From Microcoleus vaginatus WJT46-NPBG5 (GTDB taxonomy: Bacteria; Cyanobacteriota; Cyanobacteriia; Cyanobacteriales; Oscillatoriaceae), in NCBI GenBank assembly GCA_019359355.1, contig JAHHHM010000018.1, positions 62,001 to 126,000 of the forward strand: a stretch of 64,000 nt of DNA, read 5' to 3'. Under the pieces are notes generated by a model. It had not been told where the DNA came from. It worked only from the letters and a program-made list of their open reading frames with translations, and searched no databases. Numbering within the stretch: the first letter of the stretch is position 1; each line of letters opens with the position of its first letter. Shown in pieces: positions 28,187 through 37,614 of this stretch. A program made the translations under genes and the position numbers.

Positions 28187-30151
28187 ATGGTATCACCTGT
28201 ACAAATACGATTGAGATGGGAAGATCCGGCGACTGGGGAACGGCGGGAACCGGTACTGAGTTTACCCATTGCCCTAGGACGAGAATTTTCTCAAATGCCT
28301 GGGGAAATTGCCGGCAGTCGCGTCTCCCGTTTGGTACTCAATAGCGATCAAGTTACTCGCTTCCATGCCTTGATTGATATGGAGTCAGGCGGGTTAGTCG
28401 TTGTTGATCAAAGCAGCCGCAATGGAACGTTTGTCAATGGTACGCTTCACAAACGCTGCGCCTTGGCGAATGGCGATACGCTGCAAATTGGCCCTTACCA
28501 GATTAATGTCTCGTTTGCCGCTTCTGCGGCTGCCCCAACACAAGCCGGTAATTCGCCCATCTTATTTAATCCCCAGACGGATCTGCCCGATCCGACTCAG
28601 CCGCCACAGCCGCCGGTGATTGCTGCCGGCTTTCCACCTCAAGCATTTGTCGATTCTAAAATTGTGCCGGTGCAAGATTTGCACGCAACAGGGTTGCCGG
28701 TGGATGAAATCGATTATGCGGCGATTGGTGCCGGCTTGGGGAGTTTTATCTGGGTTGATTTATTGCGGATTTTTGGAGTTAAACCAGGGCAAATTGCGGC
28801 TTTAGGCATGGAGAAAGAACCCTACGCCCGTTATCGTCGGCTTTGCCTTAATTCCCAAATTCCTTTACACGAACGGTTGCGTTCCAATTCAGATTCCTGT
28901 CCCGATAATATATGGGGTTGGCCGAGTTATGCCCTGCGCGAGGCTTGGGGCGACTTTTTTAAAGGGCAAATTGGGGCATCTTTTAAATATTTGTGGCAAG
29001 TCTTTGCAGAACCAACCTTTGCTGAAACGTACACACCTCGCGCCGGCAATGTGTTTAATTCGATTGATCGAGAAGCCACGCGGATTGGTTGGGATGGCAT
29101 CTTTCGCTACGGGCGCATTCGGGCAATTCGCAAAACCGATGATGGGCGCTATGCCATTGCTTACTCACGCGGAGATGCCAGCCGGCGTGATCGGGCATTT
29201 CTGTTAACAAAATATGTGCAAATCGCCACTGGCTATCCAGCGATTCAATTTCTCCCAGATTTGCAAGATTACCGCGAAAAAACTGGCGATTTTAAATCTG
29301 TTGTGAATGCCTATGAAGATCATAAGCATGTTTATGAATATTTAGAGCAAAATGGCGGCACCGTACTAATTCGTGGGCGGGGAATTGTGGCGTCTCGAAT
29401 TGTGCAGCGAATTTATGAAGCGCGGCAACGCAACCCGAATATTTCCCTCTTACATTTAATGCGATCTCCGAAGCCTCAAGGTAACAAATTTGGCAGTGCT
29501 CAGCGTCAAGTTAAAAATCACTATGAATTTCAACCTTTTAACTGGCCAAAAGCCGGTTGGGGTGGCGAAATGCGGGCAATGCTAGAACAGGCAACTCCGG
29601 AACAGCGAAAGCGTTTACTGGCAGACTGGGGCGGCAGCACAACGGCAGATCGCGGAGATTGGAAGCGTATTGTTCAAGAAGGGTTAAATCAGGGTTGGTA
29701 TCAGATTGCGTTTGGTGAAGTTGAACGCGTTGAGCGCGAACAAAATGGCATTATTACTTACATTCAAGAGAAGGGATTTAAGGGGCAAGTGCGATTAGAG
29801 GCTAACTTTATTATTGATGCCACCGGCCTTGATGCTCATGTCACCGCAAATCCTCTCCTCAATGATTTGGTGAACTGTTACAATCTGCCGCTAAATCATT
29901 TGGGACGCTTAAGTGTTTCCAATGATTTTGAATTAGTAGAAATGCGGGCAGATCGGGGCCGGATGTATGCTGCCGGTGCGATTACATTAGGTGGCCCTTA
30001 TGCGCCGGTTGATAGCTTTTTAGGCTTACAATATGCAGCACTTCGCACGGTTGATAGTTTAGCAGCCGCGAAGGCAACAGGAATGCGCCGGCTCAATTTT
30101 CTCACTTCTTTAGGACAGTGGTTAAAATGGGTGGCAAATCAATCGCCTTAA
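28187..30151 (+). CDS. FHA domain fused to FAD/NAD-type oxidoreductase domain
   Basis: The protein has 654 residues with ATG at 28187. Residues ~28-110 are an FHA domain (ALGREF, then TRFHALID and RNGTFVNG). A Pro-rich linker follows. Residues ~174-640 have a Rossmann start (DYAAIGAGLGSF, 181-187), a second nucleotide-binding-like segment (GTVLIRGRGIVASRIV) and a C-terminal segment MYAAGAITLGGPYAPVDSF that resembles flavin-binding ends. The fusion would tie an oxidoreductase-like domain to phosphothreonine recognition. The substrate is unknown, and whether the catalytic half is active cannot be seen. It is followed 32 bases on by a small membrane-protein gene. Confidence 0.75.
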   Translation: MVSPVQIRLRWEDPATGERREPVLSLPIALGREFSQMPGEIAGSRVSRLVLNSDQVTRFHALIDMESGGLVVVDQSSRNGTFVNGTLHKRCALANGDTLQIGPYQINVSFAASAAAPTQAGNSPILFNPQTDLPDPTQPPQPPVIAAGFPPQAFVDSKIVPVQDLHATGLPVDEIDYAAIGAGLGSFIWVDLLRIFGVKPGQIAALGMEKEPYARYRRLCLNSQIPLHERLRSNSDSCPDNIWGWPSYALREAWGDFFKGQIGASFKYLWQVFAEPTFAETYTPRAGNVFNSIDREATRIGWDGIFRYGRIRAIRKTDDGRYAIAYSRGDASRRDRAFLLTKYVQIATGYPAIQFLPDLQDYREKTGDFKSVVNAYEDHKHVYEYLEQNGGTVLIRGRGIVASRIVQRIYEARQRNPNISLLHLMRSPKPQGNKFGSAQRQVKNHYEFQPFNWPKAGWGGEMRAMLEQATPEQRKRLLADWGGSTTADRGDWKRIVQEGLNQGWYQIAFGEVERVEREQNGIITYIQEKGFKGQVRLEANFIIDATGLDAHVTANPLLNDLVNCYNLPLNHLGRLSVSNDFELVEMRADRGRMYAAGAITLGGPYAPVDSFLGLQYAALRTVDSLAAAKATGMRRLNFLTSLGQWLKWVANQSP

Positions 30152-30183
30152 TCAAAAAACTTCTATCTCAAACTTAAATCAAG

Positions 30184-30612
30184 ATGACTCCAACTCTACT
30201 AGGCCGATGGCAAAGCCGGTTACTTCTCTTTGCTACCGTAGGCGTCTTGCTAACCCTTCCCTTCTTTCTGGGCATGATTGGCAATAAACCGGGCGTAATT
30301 TATTTTTGGGTGCTGGGATATTTAGCACTTTTTGGCATTTGTTGGGATGTCCTTTATAACTACCTGCAAAAGTTTCGCTGGGATTATGATTGGCCAGGAG
30401 TTTTTCAACTGATTGCCGGCATTTGGGAAGGAATTTTTGTAGCGATTTTAGCGATAGTGATTGGTTTGCCCGGTGTACCCAAGGATCAATTTGAACTGCC
30501 ATTATTTATCCCTCATTATACCCTTGTTTGGTTAGGAATTTATATCGCTTCTCAGTCTTTAATGCGGATTTTGTTTGTTCGCTGGCGCTTTAAAGGTGGT
30601 CAGTGGTTGTAA
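30184..30612 (+). CDS. four-TM conserved membrane protein
   Basis: The protein has 142 residues with ATG at 30184, 32 bases after the FHA-oxidoreductase stop, so probably co-transcribed. Hydrophobic segments lie at about residues 13-31, 38-58, 70-92 and 107-128. The loops carry aromatic and charged residues (LQKFRWDYDWPG). No family name is recognised. Its tight spacing suggests a membrane partner of the FHA-oxidoreductase (inference). Confidence 0.7.
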   Translation: MTPTLLGRWQSRLLLFATVGVLLTLPFFLGMIGNKPGVIYFWVLGYLALFGICWDVLYNYLQKFRWDYDWPGVFQLIAGIWEGIFVAILAIVIGLPGVPKDQFELPLFIPHYTLVWLGIYIASQSLMRILFVRWRFKGGQWL

Positions 30613-30674
30613 AGATTTTGCTCATGCCGGCATTAAAGAATTAAGGATTTTTTTATTAGAAGGCTTCTTGTCAT

Positions 30675-30704
30675 TAGCGAGTATTTACTGATCAATACTC
30701 GCTA
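30675..30704. terminator. hairpin between convergent genes
   Basis: TAGCGAGTATT (30675-30685) and AATACTCGCTA (30694-30704) form a perfect 11-bp stem with an 8-nt loop. It lies 62 bases after the four-TM gene and before the end of the convergent kinase gene. A bidirectional terminator is the likely role. Confidence 0.6.
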
Positions 30705-30851
30705 GTAAATAACTTGTCGCATAATAACAAAAATTACATCATCAATCACATTATGATGTAAAAATATCTGTGTTTATTTGCGCGCATTTACAGTTAAAAA
30801 TCAACCTTTTTTGAAAAAATTTGTTATTATACTCAAAAATCAAGCAAAAAT

Positions 30852-32261
30852 CTAATCCATCCAATTGAAAGCGGCGAATCCAATCCCTAAAATAAGCATG
30901 ACAATCACTACCAAAAGGATCAATAACATAATTACCCAGAAAATGAAGCCGGCAACTGCCCAAGCTCTTTGATGGGCTTTAAAAGCAGCAATACTATGCC
31001 ACCGGCGGCTTTTCCACGCCCATTCATTGCCTTTCAATCCTAAAATAATTGCCATTGTTGGCAAGGCTAACCCGAAGGTAATAATTGAGACATCTAACCA
31101 GGCTAATGCACCAATCCAAACTTGATTGGTAATAAACCAGAAACCTGGCAACAAAAAAGCCCCCCAGTTCCAGCCGATAATTTCCTCTGGCACTTCACTA
31201 GAACTGTCAAACAGCCCACCTTGCCCAGAATTATTAGACACAACCGGCTGAGAATTAGGCGGATGAGTGGGTCGGCGATTTGGGGCAACAGATTGGGTGA
31301 CTTGAGTTGCCGGCAAATTAAAATAATTATCCAATAATTGCTGGATTTCTTCCGCATATTGAAACCGATCAACCGGCTGAGACGATAACATTTTTTTCAA
31401 AATACTCTTCAGTTGAGGGCTGATTGTTTTCAGATGCTTCTCCCAAATCCAATTCATTGTATGAGGATCGATCAGTTCTTGGGGTTGTTTGCCGGTCATT
31501 AATACAATTGCTGTCACCGCTAAAGCATACAAATCACTGTGAGGCGCAACAATACCGGCTTGCATTTGCTCATCTGGGGCGTAACCAATTTTACCCAAAC
31601 GAGTCGCACTTGCAGAAGTTTGGGAACCGGCAACCTCATTGGCAATTTGCTTAACACCGCCTAAATCAATTAACACCGGCATCCCATCTCGTTCGCGGCG
31701 AATAATATTATCTGGGGCAATATCGCGATGAATAATTCCCTGCCGGTGTAGATAACTTAAAACCGGCAGCAATTGCTGTAATAATTCAACAATTTCTGTT
31801 TCGGTAAAAGCTTGACCTCGCTGTTGCCGGTTATCCAACAGTGATTGATAAGTTTCTCCTTCTATAAAATCTTGCACTAAAAACAGCCGTTTTCCCTCAC
31901 GAAAGAATTCCCAAAAACGGGGAATTTGGGAATGCTGAAGTTTGTGAAGCATTGCCGCTTCGCGCTGAAATAGTTCCTCTGCTTTCTGAACAGCATAAGT
32001 TCCTTGCAAAGAAGGCGTAAGTTCTTTAAGCACAACGGGTTCGTTAAAGCGTCCCGTATCTTCGGCTAAATAAGTTTTACCAAATCCCCCTTGACCGATA
32101 GGATTTTTGATGAAATATCTGTCCCGCAAGCGCGTTCCCGGCATTAAATCTCCAGCGCTTGCTGTGCCGGCATTCTGTCCCTGCAAAGATTCACCGCAGT
32201 ATTCGCAAAAACGTGATGTCGCCGGATTTTGATGCCCGTTGCTGCAAGTAATCCAACTCAT
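30852..32261 (-). CDS. Ser/Thr protein kinase with zinc ribbon and membrane tail
   Basis: The protein has 469 residues with ATG at 32261. An N-terminal zinc ribbon has two cysteine pairs (ITCSNGH and RFCEYCGE). The kinase domain (about 45-310) has the glycine loop GQGGFGKTYLAE, the lysine in VVLKE, the catalytic HRDIAPDNII, and DLGG in place of DFG, as in many cyanobacterial Pkn2-type kinases. The last ~120 residues hold about three hydrophobic segments, so the kinase is membrane-bound. The two FHA genes that converge on it are plausible readers of its phosphothreonine products (inference). Confidence 0.9.
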   Translation of the reverse strand: MSWITCSNGHQNPATSRFCEYCGESLQGQNAGTASAGDLMPGTRLRDRYFIKNPIGQGGFGKTYLAEDTGRFNEPVVLKELTPSLQGTYAVQKAEELFQREAAMLHKLQHSQIPRFWEFFREGKRLFLVQDFIEGETYQSLLDNRQQRGQAFTETEIVELLQQLLPVLSYLHRQGIIHRDIAPDNIIRRERDGMPVLIDLGGVKQIANEVAGSQTSASATRLGKIGYAPDEQMQAGIVAPHSDLYALAVTAIVLMTGKQPQELIDPHTMNWIWEKHLKTISPQLKSILKKMLSSQPVDRFQYAEEIQQLLDNYFNLPATQVTQSVAPNRRPTHPPNSQPVVSNNSGQGGLFDSSSEVPEEIIGWNWGAFLLPGFWFITNQVWIGALAWLDVSIITFGLALPTMAIILGLKGNEWAWKSRRWHSIAAFKAHQRAWAVAGFIFWVIMLLILLVVIVMLILGIGFAAFNWMD

Positions 32262-32499
32262 GAAGCTATTTTCCTCAGTCGATCCTGTAAGACGGGTCTA
32301 GATACCATTTTAAAGTTTAAATTTTAGAAATTCAAATTTTGAAACTCTTACGGATGAGGAGTTTTAAGCATTTATAGCTTGCTGTCATTTACAAAAATGG
32401 GATGAGTTAATTGTAGCGAGTGTTTCAAGTGCGATAATTCATTCTGGCATTGGCGGAGAAAATCGCCGCATTAACCCTTGAGCCGGCTTTGAGAAAGTT

Positions 32500-34671
32500 A
32501 TGTCTGCAGTCGTTCTCGTTTTGGTTGAAGTTCTGATTGTGATCGGACTTTCCCGGCTCGTAGGTCTGGGATTTCGATCCATTAAACAACCCTTAGTGAT
32601 TGGTGAGATTGTCGCCGGCATTATGCTGGGTCCATCGCTGTTTGGTTGGCTTGCCCCAGATTTATCGGCGTTCCTGTTCCCGCCAGAAACAGTTCCGTTT
32701 CTGAACGTGCTGTCTCAGGTGGGACTGATCTTTTTCATGTTTCTGATCGGCTTGGAACTCGACCCAAAATACCTCAAAGGCAACTTGGATATCGCCATTT
32801 TGACTTCTCACGTCAGTATTTTGGTGCCCTTTTCCCTGGGAAGTATCCTAGCCTTGTTGCTTTACCCCCTGGTTTCTAATGGCAGCGTTTCCTTTACCGC
32901 CTTTGCCATGTTTTTGGGCGCAGCCATGTCAATTACGGCGTTTCCCGTCTTGGCAAGAATCATTACCGAGAACAACTTGCAGGGGACGCGCTTGGGGACG
33001 CTGGCGCTGACGTGTGCGGCGGTTGATGATGTCACAGCTTGGTGCTTGCTGGCAGTGGCAATCGCGGTGACTCGCACCAATAGCATGGGAGGGGCTTTAC
33101 CAACAATTCTGGCATCAGTGGCCTACATCGCGATTATGGTAACGGCGGGGCGGTGGTTCGGAACCCGATTGGCCCAACTTTACGAACGCACCGGCCGGCT
33201 GACTCAGCTCGTTTTAGCCGGCATTTATATGGCGGTTGTGGCTTCCGCCCTGATTACTGAATTAATTGGCATTCACCTGATTTTTGGGGCGTTCCTGGTA
33301 GGCGCAGTCATGCCCAAAAATCAAAGTCTGACGCGGGAATTGGCGAACAAAACTGAAGATTTTGTTCTGATTTTTCTGCTGCCCATCTTTTTTGCCTATA
33401 GCGGTTTGCGAACGGAAATTGGCTTGCTCAATAAGCCGGAATTGTGGCTGTTATGTGCGGCGGTTTTGGGCGTAGCCATTTCCGGCAAATACGTCGGTAC
33501 TTACGTTGCCGCAAGAGTTTGCGGGATTGAAAACCGCGAAGCATCTGCCCTCGGTTGGTTGATGAACACTCGCGGATTAACTGAGCTGATTGTGCTCAAT
33601 ATTGGTTTAAGCTTGGGTGTGATTTCGCCGTTGCTGTTCACCATGCTGGTGATTATGGCGCTAGTCACAACGTTTATGACGTCGCCACTGCTGGAGTGGA
33701 CTTATCCGAAACGGCTGATTCGGCTGGATATGGTGGAAGAGGATACGGATGAAGTTGAGCCAACTTATCGAATTTTGGTGCCGGTGGCAAATCCCAGCAC
33801 GCAGAAAGGGTTACTGCAACTCGCGGTTGCAATTGCCAGCACCGGCTTGGAACCGGCAGCGGTTTACCCCCTGTCGCTGGTTGAGTTGGAAGAAAACTAT
33901 TTATTTGAAAGCACCCCTGCTGAGGCAGATCGTTTAATCGACCAGCGCCGCGCTCGTCTAGAAGAATTAGTTCAGAGTCTAGAACCACCTGAAACTCGCC
34001 GGTTGGTGCATCCGATTGTCCGAATTTCTCATGATGTGGCGGGAGAAACCGCTCAGATTGCCAAAACCAACCGGGCAGATTTAATTTTGGTGGGATGGCA
34101 CCTGCCGGCATTTAATACAAACCGTCTGGGTGGGCGAGTCGGTCAAATTCTCACCACAGCGCCGGTGGATGTGGCGGTATTTGTGGATGGAGGACAACAG
34201 CAACGACTTAACGCTTTGTTAGTACCTTACACTGCGAATATTCATGATGATTTAGCACTCGAACTCGCTCTGAGGCTGCTGGTTAATGATAAAACAAGGC
34301 GTCTGACAGTTCTGCGGGTCGCAACCGGCAGCCAGAGGGAGATTGAACTCAGCAACGAGTTTAGCACCGTGATGACACAGTTGCCGGCTGCTGTGCGAGC
34401 TCGCATTGACGTTCCCATTGTTGAAGCTGCCGATCCGCTTCAGGCCGTCGTGGATGCTTCCAAATCCGTTGATTTAACGATTGCCGGCACCAGCCGCGCT
34501 TGGGGAATTGAGCGTCAAACTTTAGGCCGGTATACTGATGAATTGGCAATTCAATGTCACTCTTCTTTATTAATTACCCGCCGGTATTCTCAAGTTACCT
34601 CTCACCTCGCCTCAGTGCTTGCCGCGCAGCCGGCAGCCGTTAGCAATGAGGAACTGGGAACTGAGGACTAG
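32500..34671 (+). CDS. CPA2-type cation:proton antiporter with universal-stress domains
   Basis: The protein has 723 residues with ATG at 32500. The first ~405 residues form 12-13 membrane segments of the Na+/H+ exchanger (KefB/NapA) type. The segment FLGAAMSITAFPVLARI and the Asp pair in TCAAVDDVTAWCLLA are in the place of the ion-binding site. The rest is cytoplasmic: one universal-stress-like domain (about 425-560, with ADLILVGWHLPAF) and a second (about 570-700, ending SLLITRRY). This build is common in cyanobacterial NhaS/NapA proteins. The transported ion (Na+ or K+) is not decided by sequence. The nucleotide-sensing role of the tail is inference. Confidence 0.9.
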   Translation: MSAVVLVLVEVLIVIGLSRLVGLGFRSIKQPLVIGEIVAGIMLGPSLFGWLAPDLSAFLFPPETVPFLNVLSQVGLIFFMFLIGLELDPKYLKGNLDIAILTSHVSILVPFSLGSILALLLYPLVSNGSVSFTAFAMFLGAAMSITAFPVLARIITENNLQGTRLGTLALTCAAVDDVTAWCLLAVAIAVTRTNSMGGALPTILASVAYIAIMVTAGRWFGTRLAQLYERTGRLTQLVLAGIYMAVVASALITELIGIHLIFGAFLVGAVMPKNQSLTRELANKTEDFVLIFLLPIFFAYSGLRTEIGLLNKPELWLLCAAVLGVAISGKYVGTYVAARVCGIENREASALGWLMNTRGLTELIVLNIGLSLGVISPLLFTMLVIMALVTTFMTSPLLEWTYPKRLIRLDMVEEDTDEVEPTYRILVPVANPSTQKGLLQLAVAIASTGLEPAAVYPLSLVELEENYLFESTPAEADRLIDQRRARLEELVQSLEPPETRRLVHPIVRISHDVAGETAQIAKTNRADLILVGWHLPAFNTNRLGGRVGQILTTAPVDVAVFVDGGQQQRLNALLVPYTANIHDDLALELALRLLVNDKTRRLTVLRVATGSQREIELSNEFSTVMTQLPAAVRARIDVPIVEAADPLQAVVDASKSVDLTIAGTSRAWGIERQTLGRYTDELAIQCHSSLLITRRYSQVTSHLASVLAAQPAAVSNEELGTED

Positions 34672-34887
34672 AAGCCATGATAGCCGAGACGCAGGCGGCA
34701 CTTCCCCCGTAGAACAGGAGTTCCGCGTTTCCCAAATCCTCAGTTTCCTCAATCTAAAACCGACTTCTAGAAAAAATCCAAGAAGTCAATCATAAAGCAC
34801 ATCGAACGGCTGAGGTGATCGGCTACAGGTTGCGGTTTTAAAAGTACAAAATCAATGGGTGTAATTAAGGTATAATCCCAAATCGAT

Positions 34888-35394
34888 ATGAGTCATTTCA
34901 GTCTCAAGTCTTTATCATTTTATGGCATTGCGATTGGGTCTGTCGCTGTTTTGTTTAATCTGGTTAGCGCTTACGGTGAAAAGAATCTTAAAGCACCGCC
35001 TGCCATTGCCGGTCGCTATCTCATTCCCACAAAAAATGTGCCGGGATGTAAAAACCCTCAAGGAGTGGTGTTAACCCTTAATCAATCGGGTATTTATTTG
35101 AATGGTTTTTTATCACCAGCAGACCGTCAGACTCAATCAGCCGAAATAGCTGAAGAGAAGCCATCGCTTGAGGGAAAATTCGAGCAAAAAAAATTGAATT
35201 TATTAGGTGTGGTCGGCCAATCTAAACTCTGTAAGGAATTGGATAATAAAGCTCCCTCCACTCAGTTTGTCAAAATTACAGGGGAAATAGAAGGAGAAAA
35301 ATTAAAGGGTCAAATGCGTCTGAGTTCAACGCCAAAGCCCATTGAATTTACAGCGAAAAGGGAAGCGCCGGTGAAGCGGCAGGAGACGCATTGA
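34888..35394 (+). CDS. exported protein of unknown function
   Basis: The protein has 168 residues with ATG at 34888. A signal-peptide-like start (about residues 1-29) precedes a mature part with NVPGCKNPQGVVLTLNQSG and a later SKLCKELDNK. The two cysteines could form a disulfide. The pattern of beta strands (YLNGFL, LEGKFEQ, VKITGEIEGEKLKGQM) suggests a small beta barrel. A hairpin TGAGAGA/TCTCTCA (35413-35438) follows the stop and may terminate it. The gene lies 216 bases downstream of the antiporter on the same strand. Function unknown. Confidence 0.6.
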   Translation: MSHFSLKSLSFYGIAIGSVAVLFNLVSAYGEKNLKAPPAIAGRYLIPTKNVPGCKNPQGVVLTLNQSGIYLNGFLSPADRQTQSAEIAEEKPSLEGKFEQKKLNLLGVVGQSKLCKELDNKAPSTQFVKITGEIEGEKLKGQMRLSSTPKPIEFTAKREAPVKRQETH

Positions 35395-35522
35395 GATGAA
35401 CGCATCTTGGATTGAGAGAGGCGAACTGGTTTCTCTCAGAGGCATTTGAGCTTCAGGGAGAGGAGGCTGTCGGGGGGTATCCACGTGTGATCGCCTACTG
35501 AGTAGTTTTTTCCGGCAGGTTA

Positions 35523-36014
35523 TTATTGCCGTTTTGACGGGCCATCTCTGACCTCACTCAACTCCTCAATTGTTGCGCCCAAAATTCGCGCTAATGGGAC
35601 TAATTGGCTATTAATAACTTCTTCGCCGGCATAAATTTCTTGCAGTTCTTGAGGGGATAATCGATAAGAATCGCAGAAACGAGCAAATTCTTGGTCGCCA
35701 ACATTCAGTTCGGCTTGCCGGTCCCGCAGCATCACAGCGATTGCCCTACTTCCATATTTGGGGCGATCAGCCATGAGTAAGTATTTCTGGATCAGGTCAT
35801 CAAGTTTTCTTTTGTCTCCGCCAGACTGCTTTAGCAACTCAGCACAAGCGAGTTCTAGGGCTTTGCGTAGCTTTTCTTCATCATTCATCACTTGAACAAT
35901 TTTTGCCACATACTCCCGCCGGCCAAATCCAACTAACGCCCCCTCATAGAAAATTGGAAAATAAGCAACCTTTGCTCCAAATTTCCAAGGTAAATCGTTA
36001 TTATTTTGTGTCAT
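35523..36014 (-). CDS. hypothetical protein with HTH-like C-terminus
   Basis: The protein has 163 residues with ATG at 36014. It is soluble and mostly helical. The C-terminal part (LSPQELQEIYAGEEVINSQL, then VPLARILGATIEEL) resembles the helices of XRE-type domains, where the last segment is typical for short DNA-binding regulators. The N-terminal half (VAYFPIFYEGALVGFGRREY) is not recognised. It lies downstream of the MFS gene on the same strand. The regulator idea is weak inference. Confidence 0.6.
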   Translation of the reverse strand: MTQNNNDLPWKFGAKVAYFPIFYEGALVGFGRREYVAKIVQVMNDEEKLRKALELACAELLKQSGGDKRKLDDLIQKYLLMADRPKYGSRAIAVMLRDRQAELNVGDQEFARFCDSYRLSPQELQEIYAGEEVINSQLVPLARILGATIEELSEVRDGPSKRQ

Positions 36015-36212
36015 AGCTGCACCCTCTTCAGCGGTTCAATTTTCAAGATTTAATGACTATCAACTCCCATCAATTTAAGTTGTAATAACTTTTGGAGTAT
36101 TTTTTAGTTGACACTTTGGAAGTTGGTTTAGATCGATCTCTCCTCAATCAGAAACGGCTAAAATTAATGCTGTTCCTGCTAAATCTTCAGAGAAAATATC
36201 TTCTCGATGATC

Positions 36213-37499
36213 TCAAGCTTTTTGATTGTCTTCCACTTCATTTAAAGGAAGGAACAAAATTGTTAGCATTCCGGGAATTGTTAGAATGCAGACAATAATG
36301 AAAAAATTAAAATAGCCAACTCCCTGCTGAATCGGGCCGCTGATAAACTCAGCCACCATTTTCCCCAAAGCCATAAAGCCGGTTGAGATGGCATAATGAG
36401 AAGTTTTATATTTGCCCTTCGAGGTGTACATTAAATAAATCATGAAAGCGGTGAAGCCTAATCCATATCCGAACTGTTCTATGGAGATAAGCGGATATAT
36501 CCACTGGACTGGAAGCTGACGGGAAGCGATGTAAACATAAAATACATCGGGGACATTTAAGGCTAAAGCAAGAGGCCAAATGGTCTTTTTTAAGCCATAT
36601 CTTGAAACGATCAATCCTCCCAAAACGCCTCCGATGATGAGCGAAGTTACTCCAAACGTGCCATAGATTATCCCCACCTCTCTCGTGGCGGCTGCTGTAT
36701 CTAAACCACTTTGTTGGAGATAATCTAATAAAAATAGCTTCCCGATTTTGCCGAGCATGACTTCTGCAAAGCGGTACAATAAAATAAACGCCAATGTCGC
36801 CCAAATTTTAGGCTGGCGGAAGTACGAGGCGATGACTTCTAAAAAAGGGGCTGTCTCTTGCCTTTCTCTGTTTCCAGCGTTGGATAAATCACTATCAGGA
36901 AACGGTAAAATTAGCTGGTGGTAAATAAAACTACCGGCAAAGATTAAAGCTGAAAGACCTAAAGTTATGCTCCAGCTTAAAGGAATATTACCAAGTGTTC
37001 CTCCAAGCTGACCGGCAAAGGCGACTAAAAATCCAGTCCCGAAAATCAAAGCGACTCGAAAGGCAACGTTGCGAATGCCGGCAAACAGCGCTTGCTGTTC
37101 TGGACTTAAGGCCAACATATAATATCCATCTGCTGCAATGTCATAAGTCGCGGAGATAAATGCAGCGAGACTAAAGGCTAGCAGTGAGAGAAAAAAGAAA
37201 TTGGGTAGAGTGAACGAGAAGGCTGCCAAAATTAAGCAGCCAATCATGGCTAACTGCGTGTAAAGTACCCACTTTCTTTTGGTTGAATAAATATCAACAA
37301 AAGGTGCCCATAAGGGTTTAAGTACCCAAGGAAAATTCAGTAAACTTGTGAAAGCGGTAATTTGAGCGTTGGGAATTCCTAAACTTTTATAAATGATATC
37401 CAAAACGCCAGTGATGATAACGTTAGGGAGACCTTGAATAAAATAAAGGCTGGGAATAAACGTCCAAGGATTGCGATAATTTACTTTTTTTGATTCCAT
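36213..37499 (-). CDS. AmpG-like MFS permease
   Basis: The protein has 428 residues from ATG 37499. In-frame ATGs at 37541 and 37607 would add up to 36 residues without hydrophobic or conserved character; the one at 37607 would nearly touch the upstream gene, so it remains possible. About 12 membrane segments are visible. The early part (IPSLYFIQGLPNVIITGVLD and SLLNFPWVLKPLWAPFVD) matches the AmpG/acetyl-CoA transporter branch of the MFS. AmpG imports cell-wall muropeptides; here the substrate is unproven. It follows the alcohol dehydrogenase gene on the same strand, probably in one operon. Confidence 0.8.
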   Translation of the reverse strand: MESKKVNYRNPWTFIPSLYFIQGLPNVIITGVLDIIYKSLGIPNAQITAFTSLLNFPWVLKPLWAPFVDIYSTKRKWVLYTQLAMIGCLILAAFSFTLPNFFFLSLLAFSLAAFISATYDIAADGYYMLALSPEQQALFAGIRNVAFRVALIFGTGFLVAFAGQLGGTLGNIPLSWSITLGLSALIFAGSFIYHQLILPFPDSDLSNAGNRERQETAPFLEVIASYFRQPKIWATLAFILLYRFAEVMLGKIGKLFLLDYLQQSGLDTAAATREVGIIYGTFGVTSLIIGGVLGGLIVSRYGLKKTIWPLALALNVPDVFYVYIASRQLPVQWIYPLISIEQFGYGLGFTAFMIYLMYTSKGKYKTSHYAISTGFMALGKMVAEFISGPIQQGVGYFNFFIIVCILTIPGMLTILFLPLNEVEDNQKA

Positions 37500-37614
37500 T
37501 AGATTGAGCGGGTGGAAGCTGGATGAATTTGATTTAAACATTTGTGAGGAAAAGGAACAGGAGAGATGAGGTAAAATTTTCACCCCATGACTCTGATCAG
37601 TTCCCATGTCTCAC

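Noticed and set aside
36092-36298. 68-codon plus-strand frame
   Set aside because: TTG start without ribosome site and overlap with the end of the MFS gene on the other strand.
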